A stretch of 64,000 nucleotides of DNA from Micropterus salmoides (taxonomy: Eukaryota; Chordata; Actinopteri; Centrarchiformes; Centrarchidae): the NCBI RefSeq assembly GCF_014851395.1, contig NW_024044681.1:4900433-4964432 (forward strand). The letters run 5' to 3'. The notes beneath the pieces are model-generated. The model saw only the letters and a list, made by a program, of their open reading frames with translations. It ran no database searches and was not told the origin of the DNA. Positions 33,701 through 47,654 of the stretch are shown here, piece after piece (position 1 is the first letter of the stretch; each line of letters begins with the position of its first letter). The translations under genes and the position numbers were made by a program.

Positions 33701-36700
33701 TCAGAATTCTGACACTACTGAAACTAAATTTAGAATGCTGACTTTCATCTCAGAATTCTGACACTACTGAAACTAAATTTAGAATGCTGACTTTAATCTC
33801 AGAATTCTGACACTACTGAAACTAAATTTAGAATGCTGACTTTCATCTCAGAATTCTGACACTACTGAAACTAAATTTAGAATGCTGACTTTCATCTCAG
33901 AATTCTGACACTACTGAACTAAATTTAGAATGCTGACTTTCGTCTCAGAATTTTGACACTACCGACACTAAATTTAGAATGCTGACTTTAATCTCAGAAC
34001 TCTGACACTACTGACACTTTCTTAGAATGCTGACTTTCATCTCAGAATACTGACACTAAACGTAGAATGCTGACACTACTGAAACTAAACGTAGAATGCT
34101 GACTTTAATCTCAGAACTCTGACACTACTGACACTAAATTTAGAATGCTGACTTTAATCTCAGAATGCTGACACTACTGACACAAAACGTAGAATGCTGA
34201 CTTTCATCTCAGAATGCTGACACTAAACTCAGAATACTGACACTAAACTCAGAATTGACACTAAATTTAGAATGCTGACTTTAAACTCAGAATACTGACA
34301 CTACTGACACTAAATTTAGAATCCTGACTTTAATCTCAGAATGCTGACACTACTGACACTAAATTTAGAATGCTGACTTTAATCTCACAATACTGACACT
34401 ACTGACACTAAACTCAGAATGCTGACACTACTGACAAAAAAATTAGAATGCTGACTTTCATCTCAGAATGCTCACACTACGGACACTAAATTTGAATGCT
34501 CTCTTTAATCTCAGAATACTGACACTAAACTCAGAATTCTGACTTTAATCTCAGAATGCTGACACTACTGACACTAAATTTAGAATGCTGACTTTAATCT
34601 CAGAATGCTGACACTACTGACACCAAACGTAGAATGCTGACTTTCATCTCAGAATGCTGACACTAAACTCAGAATACTGACACTAAACTCAGAATTGACA
34701 CTAAATTTAGAATGCTGACTTTCATCTCAGAATGCTGACACTAAATTTAGAATGTTGACTTTAAACTCAAATACTGACACTACTGACACTAAATTTAGAA
34801 TCCTGACTTTAATCTCAGAATGCTGACACTACTGACACTAAATTTAGAATGCTGACTTTAATCTCACAATACTGACACTACTGACACTAACTCAGAATGC
34901 TGACACTACTGACAAAAAAATTAGAATGCTGACTTTCATCTCAGAATGCTCACACTACGGACACTAAATTTAGAATGCTCTCTTTAATCTCAGAATACTG
35001 ACACTAAACTCAGAATGCTGACTTTAATCTCAGAATGCTGACACTACTGACACTAAATTTAGAATGCTGACTTTAATCTCAGAATACTGACACTAAACTC
35101 AGAATACTGACACTAAACTCAGAATGCTGACATCAAACTCAGAATATTGACACTTTCTTAGAATGCTGACTTTCATCTCAGAACTCTGACACTACTGACA
35201 CTTTCTTAGAATGCTGACTTTCATCTCAGAACTCTGACATTACTGACACTTTCTTAGAATGCTGACTTTAATCTCAGAATTCTGAAACTACTGAAACTAA
35301 AATTAGAATGCTGACTTTAATCTCAGAATGCTCACACTACGGACACTAAATTTAGAATGCTCTCTTTAATCTCAGAATACTGACACTAAACTCAGAATGC
35401 TGACTTTAATCTCAGAATGCTGACACTACTGACACTAAATTTAGAATGCTGACTTTAATCTCAGAATACTGACACTAAACTCAGAATGCTGACATCAACT
35501 CAGAATACTGACACTTTCTTAGAATGCTGACTTTCATCTCAGAACTCTGACACTACTGACACTTTCTTAAATGCTGACTTTCATCTCAGAACTCTGACAC
35601 TACTGACACTTTCTTAGAATGCTGACTTTAATCTCAGAATTCTGAAACTACTGAAACTAAATTTAGAATGCTGACTTTAATCTCAGAACTCTGACCTACT
35701 GACACTTTCTTAGAATGCTGACTTTAATCTCAGAATGCTGACACTACCGACACTAAATTTAGAATGCTCACTTTAATCTCAGAACTCTGACACTACTGAC
35801 ACTAAATTTAGAATGCTGACATTCATCTCAGAATGCTGACACTACTGACACTAAATTTAGAATGCTGACTTTAATCTCAGAATGCTGACACTAAATTTAG
35901 AATGCTGACTTTAATCTCAGAATGCTGACACTAACGTAGAATGCTGACTTTCATCTCAGAATGCTGACACTAAACGTAGAATGCTGACTTTAATCTCAGA
36001 ATTTTGACACTACCGACACTAAATTTAGAATGCTGACTTTAATCTCAGAACTCTGACACTACTGACACTTTCTTAGAATGCTGACTTTCATCTCAGAATG
36101 CTGACACTAAACGTAGAATGCTGACACTACTGACACTAAATTTAGAATGCTGACTTTCATCTCAGAATTCTGACACTACTGAAACTAAATTTAGAATGCT
36201 GACTTTCATCTCAGAATTCTGACACTACTGAAACTAAATTTAGAATGCTGACTTTAATCTCAGAATTCTGACACTACTGAAACTAAATTTAGAATGCTGA
36301 CTTTCATCTCAGAATTCTGACACTACTGAAACTAAATTTAGAATGCTGACTTTCATCTCAGAATTCTGACACTACTGAAACTAAATTTAGAATGCTGACT
36401 TTCGTCTCAGAATTTTGACACTACCGACACTAAATTTAGAATGCTGACTTTAATCTCAGAACTCTGACACTACTGACACTTTCTTAGAATGCTGACTTTC
36501 ATCTCAGAATACTGACACTAAACGTAGAATGCTGACACTACTGAAACTAAACGTAGAATGCTGACTTTAATCTCAGAACTCTGACACTACTGACACTAAA
36601 TTTAGAATGCTGACTTTAATCTCAGAATGCTGACACTACTGACACCAAACGTAGAATGCTGACTTTCATCTCAGAATGCTGACACTAAACTCAGAATACT

Positions 36701-39700
36701 GACACTAAACTCAGAATTGACACTAAATTTAGAATGCTGACTTTAAACTCAGAATACTGACACTACTGACACTAAATTTAGAATCCTGACTTTAATCTCA
36801 GAATGCTGACACTACTGACACTAAATTTAGAATGCTGACTTTAATCTCACAATACTGACACTACTGACACTAAACTCAGAATGCTGACACTACTGACAAA
36901 AAAATTAGAATGCTGACTTTCATCTCAGAATGCTCACACTACGGACACTAAATTTAGAATGCTCTCTTTAATCTCAGAATACTGACACTAAACTCAGAAT
37001 TCTGACTTAATCTCAGAATGCTGACACTACTGACACTAAATTTAGAATGCTGACTTTAATCTCAGAATACTGACACTAAACTCAGAATGCTGACATTAAA
37101 CTCAGAATACTGACACTTTCTTAGAATGCTGACTTTAATCTCAGAATGCTGACACTACTGACACTAAATTTAGAATGCTGACAATAAAATTAGAATGCTG
37201 ACTTTCATCTCAGAACTCTGACACTACTGACACTTTCTTAGAATGCTGACTTTCATCTCAGAACTCTGACACTACTGACACTTTCTTAGAATGCTGACTT
37301 TAATCTCAGAATGCTGACACTGACACTAAATTAAGAATGCTGACTTTAATCTCAGAACTCTAACACTACTGACACTTTCTTAGAATGCTGACTTTAATCT
37401 CAGAATTCTGACACTACTGACACTAAATTTAGAATGCTGACTTTAATCTCAGAATGCTGACACTACGGACACTAAATTTAGAATGCTGACTTAATCTCAG
37501 AATGCTGACACTAAACGTAGAATGCTGACTTTAATCTCAGAATGCTGACACTACTGAAACTAAATTTAGAATGCTGACTTTCATCTCAGAATTCTGACAC
37601 TACTGAAACTAAATTTAGAATGCTGACTTTCATCTCAGAATTCTGACACTACTGAAACTAAATTTAGAATGCTGACTTTCATCTCAGAACTCTGACACTA
37701 CTGACACTTTCTTAGAATGCTGACTTTAATCTCAGAACGCTGACACTACCGACACTAAATTTAGAATGCTGACTTTAATCTCAGAACTCTGACACTACTG
37801 ACACTTTCTTAGAATGCTGACTTTCATCTCAGAATGCTGACACTAAACTCAGAATTGACACTAAACTCAGAATGCTGACTTTCATCTCAGAATGTTGACA
37901 CTACTGACACTAAACGTAGAATGCTGACACTACTGACACTAAACGTAGAATGCTGACACTACTGAAACTAAACGTGAATGCGACTTTAATCTCAGAACTC
38001 TGACACTACTGACACTAAATTTAGAATGCTGACTTTAATCTCAAATGCTGACACTACTGACACCAAACGTAGAATGCTGACTTTCATCTCAGAATGCTGA
38101 CACTAACTCAGATACTGACACTAAACTCAGAATTGACACTAAATTTAGAATGCTGACTTTCATCTCAGAATGCTGACACTAAATTTAGAATGTTGACTTT
38201 AAACTCAGAATACTGACACTACTGACACTAAATTTAGAATCCTGACTTTAATCTCAGAATGCTGACACTACTGACACTAAATTTAGAATGCTGACTTTAA
38301 TCTCACAATACTGACACTACTGACACTAAACTCAGAATGCTGACACTACTGACAAAAAAATTAGAATGCTGACTTTCATCTCAGAATGCTCACACTACGG
38401 ACACTAAATTTAGAATGCTCTCTTTAATCTCAGAATACTGACACTAAACTCAGAATGCTGACTTTAATCTCAGAATGCTGACACTACTGACACTAAATTT
38501 AGAATGCTGACTTTAATCTCAGAATACTGACACTAAACTCAGAATACTGACACTAAACTCAGAATGCTGACATCAAACTCAGAATATTGACACTTTCTTA
38601 GAATGCTGACTTTCATCTCAGAACTCTGACACTACTGACACTTTCTTAGAATGCTGACTTTCATCTCAGAACTCTGACACTACTGAAACAAATTTAGAAT
38701 GCTGACTTTCATCTCAGAATTCTGACACTACTGAAACTAAATTTAGAATGCTGACTTTCATCTCAGAATTCTGACACTACTGAAACTAAATTTAGAATGC
38801 TGACTTTCATCTCAGAACTCTGACACTACTGACACTTTCTTAGAATGCTGACTTTAATCTCAGAACGCTGACACTACCGACACTAAATTTAGAATGCTGA
38901 CTTTAATCTCAGAACTCTGACACTACTGACACTTTCTTAGAATGCTGACTTTCATCTCAGAATGCTGCACTAAACTCAGAATTGACACTAAACTCAGAAT
39001 GCTGACTTTCATCTCAGAATGTTGACACTACTGACACTAAACGTAGAATGCTGACACTACTGACACTAAACGTAGAATGCTGACACTACTGAAACTAAAC
39101 GTAGAATGCTGACTTTAATCTCAGAACTCTGACACTACTGACACTAAATTTAGAATGCTGACTTTAATCTCAGAATGCTGACACTACTGACACCAAACGT
39201 AGAATGCTGACTTTCATCTCAGAATGCTGACACTAAACTCAGAATACTGACACTAAACTCAGAATTGACACTAAATTTAGAATGCTGACTTTCATCTCAG
39301 AATGCTGACACTAAATTTAGAATGTTGACTTTAAACTCAGAATACTGACACTACTGACACTAAATTTAGAATCCTGACTTAATCTCAGAATGCTGACACT
39401 ACTGACACTAAATTTAGAATGCTGACTTTAATCTCACAATACTGACACTACTGACACTAAACTCAGAATGCTGACACTACTGACAAAAAATTAGAATGCT
39501 GACTTTCATCTCAGAATGCTCACACTACGGACACTAAATTTAGAATGCTCTCTTTAATCTCAGAATACTGACACTAACTCAGAATGCTGACTTTAATCTC
39601 AGAATGCTGACACTACTGACACTAAATTTAGAATGCTGACTTTAATCTCAGAATACTGACACTAAACTCAGAATACTGACACTAAACTCAGAATGCTGAC

Positions 39701-42700
39701 ATCAAACTCAGAATATTGACACTTTCTTAGAATGCTGACTTTCATCTCAGAACTCTGACACTACTGACACTTTCTAGAATGCTGACTTTATCTCAGAACT
39801 CTGACACTACTGACACTTTCTTAGAATGCTGACTTTAATCTCAGAATTCTGAAACTACTGAAACTAAATTTAGAATGCTGACTTTAATCTCAGAACTCTG
39901 ACACTACTGACACTTTCTTAGAATGCTGACTTTAATCTCAGAATGCTGACACTACCGACACTAAATTTAGAATGCTCACTTTAATCTCAGAACTCTGACA
40001 CTACTGACACTAAATTTAGAATGCTGACTTTCATCTCAGAATGCTGACACTACTGACAATAAATTAGAATGCTGACTTTAATCTCAGAATGCTGACACTA
40101 AATTTAGAATGCTGACTTTAATCTCAGAATGCTGACACTAAACGTAGAATGCTGACTTTAATCTCAGAACTCTGACACTACTGACACTAAACTCAGAATG
40201 CTGACACTACTGACACCAAATTTAGAATGCTGACTTTAATCTCAGAATGCTGACACTACTGACACCAAATTTAGAATGCTGACTTTCATCTCAGAATGCT
40301 GACACTACTGACACTAAACGTAGAATGCTGACACTACTGACACTAAACGTAGAATGCTGACACTACTGACACTAAACGTAGAATGCTGACTTTAATCTCA
40401 GAACTCTGACACTACTGACACTAAACTCAAAATGCTGACACTACTGACACTAAATTTAGAATGCTGACTTAATCTCAGAATGCTGACACTACTGACACTA
40501 AACGTAGAATGCTGACTTTAATCTCACAATACTGACACTACTGACACTAAACTCAGAATGCTGACACTACTGACACAAAACTTAGAATGCTGACTTTCAT
40601 CTCAGAATGCTGACACTACGGACACTAAATTTAGAATGCTGACTTTAATCTCAGAATGCTGACACTACTGACACTAAATTAAGAATGCTGACTTTAATCT
40701 CAGAATACTGACACTAAACTCAGAATACTGACACTAAACTCAGAATGCTGACATCAAACTCAGAATATTGACACTTTCTTAGAATGCTGACTTTCATCTC
40801 AGAACTCTGACACTACTGACACTTTCTTAGAATGCTGACTTTCATCTCAGAACTCTGACACTACTGACACTTTCTTAGAATGCTGACTTTAATCTCAGAA
40901 TTCTGAAACTACTGACACTTTCTTAGAATGCTGACTTTAATCTCAGAACTCTGACACTACTGACACTAAATTTAGAATGCTGACTTTAATCTCAGAATGC
41001 TGACACTACGGACACTAAATTTAGAATGCTGAATTTAATCTCAGAATGCTGACACTAAACGTAGAATGCTGACTTTAATCTCAGAATGCTGACACTGCTG
41101 AAACTAAATTTAGAATGCTGACTTTCATCTCAGAATTCTGACACTACTGAAACTAAATTTAGAATGCTGACTTTCATCTCAGAATTCTGACACTACTGAA
41201 ACTAAATTTAGAATGCTGACTTTCATCTCAGAACTCTGACACTACTGACACTTTCTTAGAATGCTGACTTTAATCTCAGAATGCTGACACTACCGACACT
41301 AAATTTAGAATGCTCACTTTAATCTCAGAACTCTGACACTACTGACACTAAATTTAGAATGCTGACTTTCATCTCAGAATGCTGACACTACTGACACTAA
41401 ATTTAGAATGCTGACTTAATCTCAGAATGCTGACACTAAATTTAGAATGCTGACTTTAATCTCAGAATGCTGACACTAAACGTAGAATGCTGACTTTAAT
41501 CTCAGAACTCTGACACTACTGACACTAAACTCAGAATGCTGACACTACTGACACCAAATTTAGAATGCTGACTTTAATCTCAGAATGCTGACACTACTGA
41601 CACCAAATTTAGAATGCTGACTTTCATCTCAGAATGCTGACACTACTGACACTAAACGTATAATGCTGACACTACTGACCTAAACGTAAATGCTGACACT
41701 ACTGACACTAAACGTAGAATGCTGACTTTAATCTCAGAACTCTGACACTACTGACACTAAACTCAAAATGCTGACACTACTGACACTAAACGTAGAATGC
41801 TGACTTTAATCCCAGAACTCTGACACTTTCTTAGAATGCTGACTTTCATCTCAGAACTCTGACACTACTGACACTTTCTTAGAATGCTGACTTTAATCTC
41901 AGAATTCTGAAACTACTGAAACTAAATTTAGAATGCTGACTTTAATCTCAGAACTCTGACACTACTGACACTTTCTTAGAATGCTGACTTTAATCTCAGA
42001 ATGTTGACACTACCGACACTAAATTTAGAATGCTGACTTTAATCTCAGAATGCTGACACTACTGACACTAAATTTAGAATGCTGACTTTAATCTCAGACT
42101 CTGACACTACTGACACTAAATTTAGAATGCTGACTTTCATCTCAGAATGCTGACACTACTGACACTAATTTAGAATGCTGACTTTAATCTCAGAATGCTG
42201 ACACTAAATTTAGAATGCTGACTTTAATCTCAGAATGCTGACACTAAACTTAGAATGCTGACTTTAATCTAAGAATGCTGACACTACTGACACTAAACGT
42301 AGAATGCTGACACTACTGACACTAAACGTAGAATGCTGACACTACTGACACTAAACGTAGAATGCTGACTTTAATCTCAGAACTCTGACACTACTGACAC
42401 TAAACTCAAAATGCTGACACTACTGACACTAAATTTAGAATGCTGACTTAAATCTCAGAACTTTGACACTACTGACACTTTCTTAGAATGCTGACTTTAA
42501 TCTCAGAATTCTGACACTACTGACACTAAATTTAGAATGCTGACTTTCATCTCAGAATGCTGACACTACGGACACTAAATTTAGAATGCTGACTTTAATC
42601 TCAGAATACTGACACTAAACTCAGAATGCTGACACTACTGACACTAAATTAAGAATGCTGACTTTAATCTCAGAACTCTAACACTACTGACACTTTCTTA

Positions 42701-42935
42701 GAATGCTGACTTTAATCTCAGAATGCTGACACTACTGACACTAAATTAAGAATGCTGAGTTTAATCTCAGAACTCTAACACTACTGACACTTTCTTAGAA
42801 TGCTGACACTAAACTCAGAATTGACACTAAACTCAGAATGCTGACTTTAATCTCAGAATTCTGACACTACTGAAACTAAATTTAGAATGCTGACTTTCAT
42901 CTCAGAATTCTGACACTACTGAAACTAAATTTAGA
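27791..42935 (-). repeat. Tandem array, main inverted part
   Basis: About 15.1 kb of the same GTCAG blocks, all in reverse-complement orientation. Sub-regions differ in which variant dominates: ACTAAACGTAGAATGCTGAC runs at about 29.63-29.78 kb, and CTGAAACTAAATTTAGAATG runs at about 33.66-33.93 and 36.13-36.40 kb. Long nearly identical segments recur, for example a 2,462-bp spacing between 33941 and 36403. No ORF of 60 codons or more lies inside. It runs into the second gap. Confidence 0.97.
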
Positions 42936-43435
42936 NNNNNNNNNNNNNNNNNNNNNNNNNNNNNNNNNNNNNNNNNNNNNNNNNNNNNNNNNNNNNNNNN
43001 NNNNNNNNNNNNNNNNNNNNNNNNNNNNNNNNNNNNNNNNNNNNNNNNNNNNNNNNNNNNNNNNNNNNNNNNNNNNNNNNNNNNNNNNNNNNNNNNNNNN
43101 NNNNNNNNNNNNNNNNNNNNNNNNNNNNNNNNNNNNNNNNNNNNNNNNNNNNNNNNNNNNNNNNNNNNNNNNNNNNNNNNNNNNNNNNNNNNNNNNNNNN
43201 NNNNNNNNNNNNNNNNNNNNNNNNNNNNNNNNNNNNNNNNNNNNNNNNNNNNNNNNNNNNNNNNNNNNNNNNNNNNNNNNNNNNNNNNNNNNNNNNNNNN
43301 NNNNNNNNNNNNNNNNNNNNNNNNNNNNNNNNNNNNNNNNNNNNNNNNNNNNNNNNNNNNNNNNNNNNNNNNNNNNNNNNNNNNNNNNNNNNNNNNNNNN
43401 NNNNNNNNNNNNNNNNNNNNNNNNNNNNNNNNNNN
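42936..43435. other. Assembly gap (500 N)
   Basis: Exactly 500 N. It hides the right border of the tandem array and the left end of the LTR fragment that follows. Confidence 0.99.
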
Positions 43436-44036
43436 AAGAGAGGGAGAAACTATGTTCAAATGCATGGATATATATGGTTAAAATGTGTGGGTTTTCTACC
43501 TAATTTGTGTAAAAGAATGCTTAAATAGTAAGCCAAAATTGGTTTGTTAAAGATTAATTTAAATGCATAATTAGTTTGGTGAAATGTGAAGAATAATATT
43601 GAATTTAAATATACTTACCGTTCTTGAAATATTTACCTTGACTTGTGTTTACTGTGGAAATACCTGTTTATTCAAATGCTTCTTATTTCTGTGTTTAAAG
43701 GTTTTTCACCTATACTGTTCAACTCCTGTTCAATTATTCAAATAAATTATTCTGAGTGAAATCCGAAGTCTGGTCCTTTTCAAGTGTGGACACCTCACAG
43801 TTAAAGAAACACTTGACAATTATTAACTAACTGATCACTAGTAATAATTGTATAATTATCCAAAACTACCTAGAGGTCCCGAGACTCTAGGATTATAACA
43901 ACTCCGGTGGTGCCCTAAAATGAGGAATGAAATAAAATTTAAAAAAATGATTTTATGAATCTTAAAAATTCATAATTGGGTATCAATTCTTATAAATTTG
44001 TTAAAATGCATAACTAATAAATTTAGGTCTGCTACA
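43436..44036 (+). mobile_element. LTR fragment related to the 25.8-kb insertion
   Basis: The reverse complement of about 43835-44036 matches the first ~205 bp of the element at 25784 (shared CTCTAGGATTATAACAACTC, TTATAATTAT-like and TAACTAATAAATTTAGGTC stretches, read on this strand). It ends GCTACA at 44036. AATAAA at 43741-43746 lies about 290 bp before that end, as in the other copy. So this copy is plus-oriented, opposite to the first. Beyond about 205 bp the two diverge strongly, suggesting subfamilies. The base after the end starts ACTG, as at the first copy. The 5' part is lost in the gap. Confidence 0.65.
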
Positions 44037-45364
44037 ACTGGTAGCTTCATGTTCTACTCGAGTCTTTTGCAGTTAATTTGCGCCTTTTCTTCTCCATGTG
44101 CTTTTTATGTCCCAGTTGACTATTCGCACCAAAACATTTGATTGTCCGGTGGCCTCAAATTTTATTCATTTCAAGAGTGTTGCATCCATTTGAATGGCCT
44201 TTTAAAATTTTGGACTTTTCAGGGTCAGTTAAATCTCTTTTTTGGCCCATTTTACCTGAAGTAATGAAGCTGCCTAATAATCATGCACACCTTGATATAA
44301 GCCATCATTAACTTTCGCCACACTATCCCTCATTACACAAATACATATCACCTGAAAATTATTAACTCTAATGAGCATTCAAGTTTATATGGTCTGGAGT
44401 TGGAAAATGTGCTTAGAAATACGTATTCAGTCAGAATACTTACTTGCCTGATAATTGTGCATGCAGTGTAGATATCATACCCTGGACCAAACTAATTGAT
44501 GGGCCAACTGCTGCCCTTGAAGTGCAGTTACATTTACTGACATTTTAACTAAATAGTTCTGTTCTCAGTACTGAAAAGGGATGTGATGTCACATGTGCAA
44601 CAAATATGAACAGAGTTGAACTTCGACCTGTGGGTCTGCCAGAAAATATGGAACGGATTCACAAATTCAACAGTGACACAGTTTACATATGAAGTGAAAC
44701 TGGTGCAAAGGCAATTACAGAGCAAATTCAGTCAGCCTATCAGCAGTGTACTCTGAATCTATTTTTTTCCACTTTACTAATAAACAGATGTTTTACTAAG
44801 GGATTCATTTATGGACTTGGGACAGACAATATTTTGCAGTTATGACATTCCTTTAAAGGTGGGATATCTCTACAATATCTTTACAACATAACCATCCTGG
44901 TGTTATTTCAATTAGAAACATGAAGAAGATATTTTCAGCTGGAAGTTCATGGTCATCTGTGTTTTAAAAACTGACAGCCATCTTCCTGGACTTTGAATTA
45001 GCAGAGACCGTTTCATGGTAATGGTGCTGTGATAAGCAGACAATGACCAGCCTGAATGAGAAATGACAGTGCAGACAAATTAACCAGTGCTGCCTTTCAG
45101 ACTGAATAGTGGAACATTTTAAATTATGATGGGCAGATGCCTCTGCAGCCACATAGCCTTTCGATGACCTCTACCTTCCTTCTCTCACTCCTTCTCTTTA
45201 TTTTTCACATTGATTCACATTGTTTCACATTCTCCTTTTATCTCTGTGATTGCATTTGTGTAAATAATTAAGACATTAGTCCCAGGGTACAGAAATATTT
45301 TTCGGTTGCAGCTTGTAGTAAATTAGAAATTATCATTTCCTGTCAAGAACATGTTGGACTGATA
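44037..45364. other. No gene recognised
   Basis: Single-copy-looking AT-rich sequence. I see no retroviral primer-binding site or coding remnant that would make the adjacent LTR part of a provirus. Confidence 0.4.
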
Positions 45365-45368
45365 TTAA

Positions 45369-46153
45369 AGAGGTGGTATTATGCTTTTTGGCTTTTTCCT
45401 TCTCCTTTATTGAGTTATATATCTTTTTGTGCATGTTATAGGTTTGCAAAGGGAAAAAGCCCAAAGTCCACCCCAAAGGGTGTTCCCATCTCCTACAGAA
45501 AACTCTGCTCTGAACTGCCTGAAAACAGCTCGTTTGTAGTCTAGCCTTTACTTCCGCTTTCTTGTGATGTCACAAGTAAATACGTGTCATAATGCTCGCC
45601 GAGCGACTCGTCTGACACGCCCTCAAAAACACCGGTGGAAAACCAGTGAGCTGCAGCACACAGCTCTCTTCTCCCTTCCAAACACTAGCTACCCTCCAGG
45701 CAGTCAGTGGACATAAAGTTGTTACTGTGATGTAGAGACAGAGCTCAGTTAAAACTTTATGGATGAAAGAGACTTTTGTTACAGATTAATAACTCACCAC
45801 TCTGAACTCTTGCTCCAGTCCATATTGCCAAGCTGGTCAGCAACATGTAGCCTACAGCTGAATCGAAGCTGTTTATTGCGTTTTCGCTGACCCGCCTTTC
45901 TCTGCTTCTGATTGGCTAGTAGTCCTTAACTAGGAACTGTGCATGTGCAACTCCTAACAAAGATCATTTAGAGACAAGATGTATCACTCCATAACTAAAA
46001 CGAAGCCTTCAACACAGGGTGAAAAGAGGAGCTGCAGCAATTTGCAGTATGACAAAAAATATGGTGTTTTTTGAAAATTAAACCATGTAAACCTGTTCTG
46101 GTACAACCCCTAAATAGGATTTTGAACCTGGAAATTAGCATAATACCACCTCT
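45369..46153. mobile_element. TTAA-flanked nonautonomous DNA transposon
   Basis: Perfect 17-bp terminal inverted repeats, AGAGGTGGTATTATGCT at the left (45369-45385) and its reverse complement at the right (46137-46153). TTAA lies on both sides (45365-45368 and 46154-46157). Length is 785 bp with no transposase frame. TTAA target duplication is used by piggyBac and Kolobok families. The AGAGG start fits Kolobok better than the CCC start usual for piggyBac. The family call is an inference. Confidence 0.85.
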
Positions 46154-46157
46154 TTAA

Positions 46158-46576
46158 AAAGGGAATTGAGAATGCTGCTTTGCTGATGACATGAAGAGGT
46201 CCATTGACCCATGGTCACCAGTCCAAGACAGACTTTAAAACTATATTTTTTATAATCTAAAACCTCAAATACTGTCTTTCTTACTCCCACTGCCCTACCT
46301 CTGTGTACCATACTGCAGAATTATGGCTGCTTGTTGATGAGTTTGTGTAGGATAGATTTTGTATTGATTCCCATGCTGTGTCAACTAAACTAAATGGTCA
46401 AAACATATTAACCACATAATTTAAATCAAAATTTAATGTCATATGTCACATAGCAGACTATTGTTTTACTTACTATTTTGCCAGTAGAACCATTATAGTA
46501 CACATTGTTGTGTGTTGAAAAGCCAAAGCTGACTTCAGTGTGCTCAAAGCAAAGGCTGGTGTGGACAAGGGGCTTC
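46158..46576. other. No gene recognised
   Basis: AT-rich spacer between two DNA transposons; no feature seen. Confidence 0.4.
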
Positions 46577-46585
46577 ATTTGATTG

Positions 46586-47618
46586 CAAGGTTATAATCGT
46601 TAATGAAGACGAACAAAATAATGAAAGATGTGAAAAAATATTGTCATTAACTGAAATAAAAATAAAAATGAGGCTTTACAAAAAAACGATAACTAACTAA
46701 CTAGGTTTGCAAAACTAACTAAAATGAAAGAGTAAATGTCTTTAGTTTTTGTTTATTTTTATTTATTTATTTTATAGGACCTAATAAGCCTATATTTCGA
46801 GTGGATATGAAGCTGGTGGAACTGACGTTCCGGGGCAGTTGGTCTGGCTGGACCGGCAGTTCAGCGGTGCGCGCGATGATTAGCCAATAGACACCTGTTG
46901 GTGAGCCGCGGGTGTGTTATGATTTTGACCTCTGCATGAAGAGCTGGCACTGTGCGTGTTCGTCAAGACAGTCCAGGGTCAGTGTGGCGTCTGGCCGCAG
47001 CGTAGCAGGGGGGTGCCGCTGCTACGGGGAGAGCCCCATGTAATGTTAGGGGGAGGCTAAAGTAGTCAGGGAGACCCAGGTAGGAATCGGCTGCGTAGTT
47101 GGTGTGATTTGAACATGTTTTCTACTATCTTTTATACATACATGTGTACAAAATAATATGAATGCAATAACTGTATTAAGTTGTGTTTAGTTACATGTCA
47201 GCTAGTGTGTCTTTTATGGGCTCAGTGATATCTCAGCCAAACTGTCTCTTTGTGCTTCACATTGTCTTAATACCTATTTTTTGATGAAGGTTAAGAATTG
47301 AGAAGGTTAAGAACTGCTTAAGAACAGTCATACTTTCCTTCAGGTTGCAAGGGACCTGTTGTTTGTAGTTTGGGCCTCCACTATCTTGCAGTTTCTTAGC
47401 TGTCCATCAATTGTATTTCACCTCCATTTATTGTATTTCACCTATATAACCATGATAGATGATGACAGAGCTAGAGACTGATGCAATGAATTTCTTGGGA
47501 CCACTGGGTAGTAGGATTAGTGCAGTTTGCTCTTAGGGTTTTCTGTATGTAGGTTAGAAATTATACTGTAGATTGCATGTGCTTCATTTATTGGTAGTAT
47601 TTATTTCGACAATGTGCC

Positions 47619-47654
<36 letters not shown>

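Noticed and set aside
20936..42935. CRISPR-like array of short direct repeats
   Set aside because: The repeats are contiguous blocks with no unique spacers, in a vertebrate genome. It is a satellite.
42902..43465. 187-codon minus-strand frame across the second gap
   Set aside because: It is formed by N and by satellite and LTR flanks.
44037..44060. Primer-binding site after the right LTR (ACTGGTAGCTTC)
   Set aside because: The TGG start is suggestive, but the following bases match no tRNA 3' end I know, and ACTG is better read as target-site sequence.
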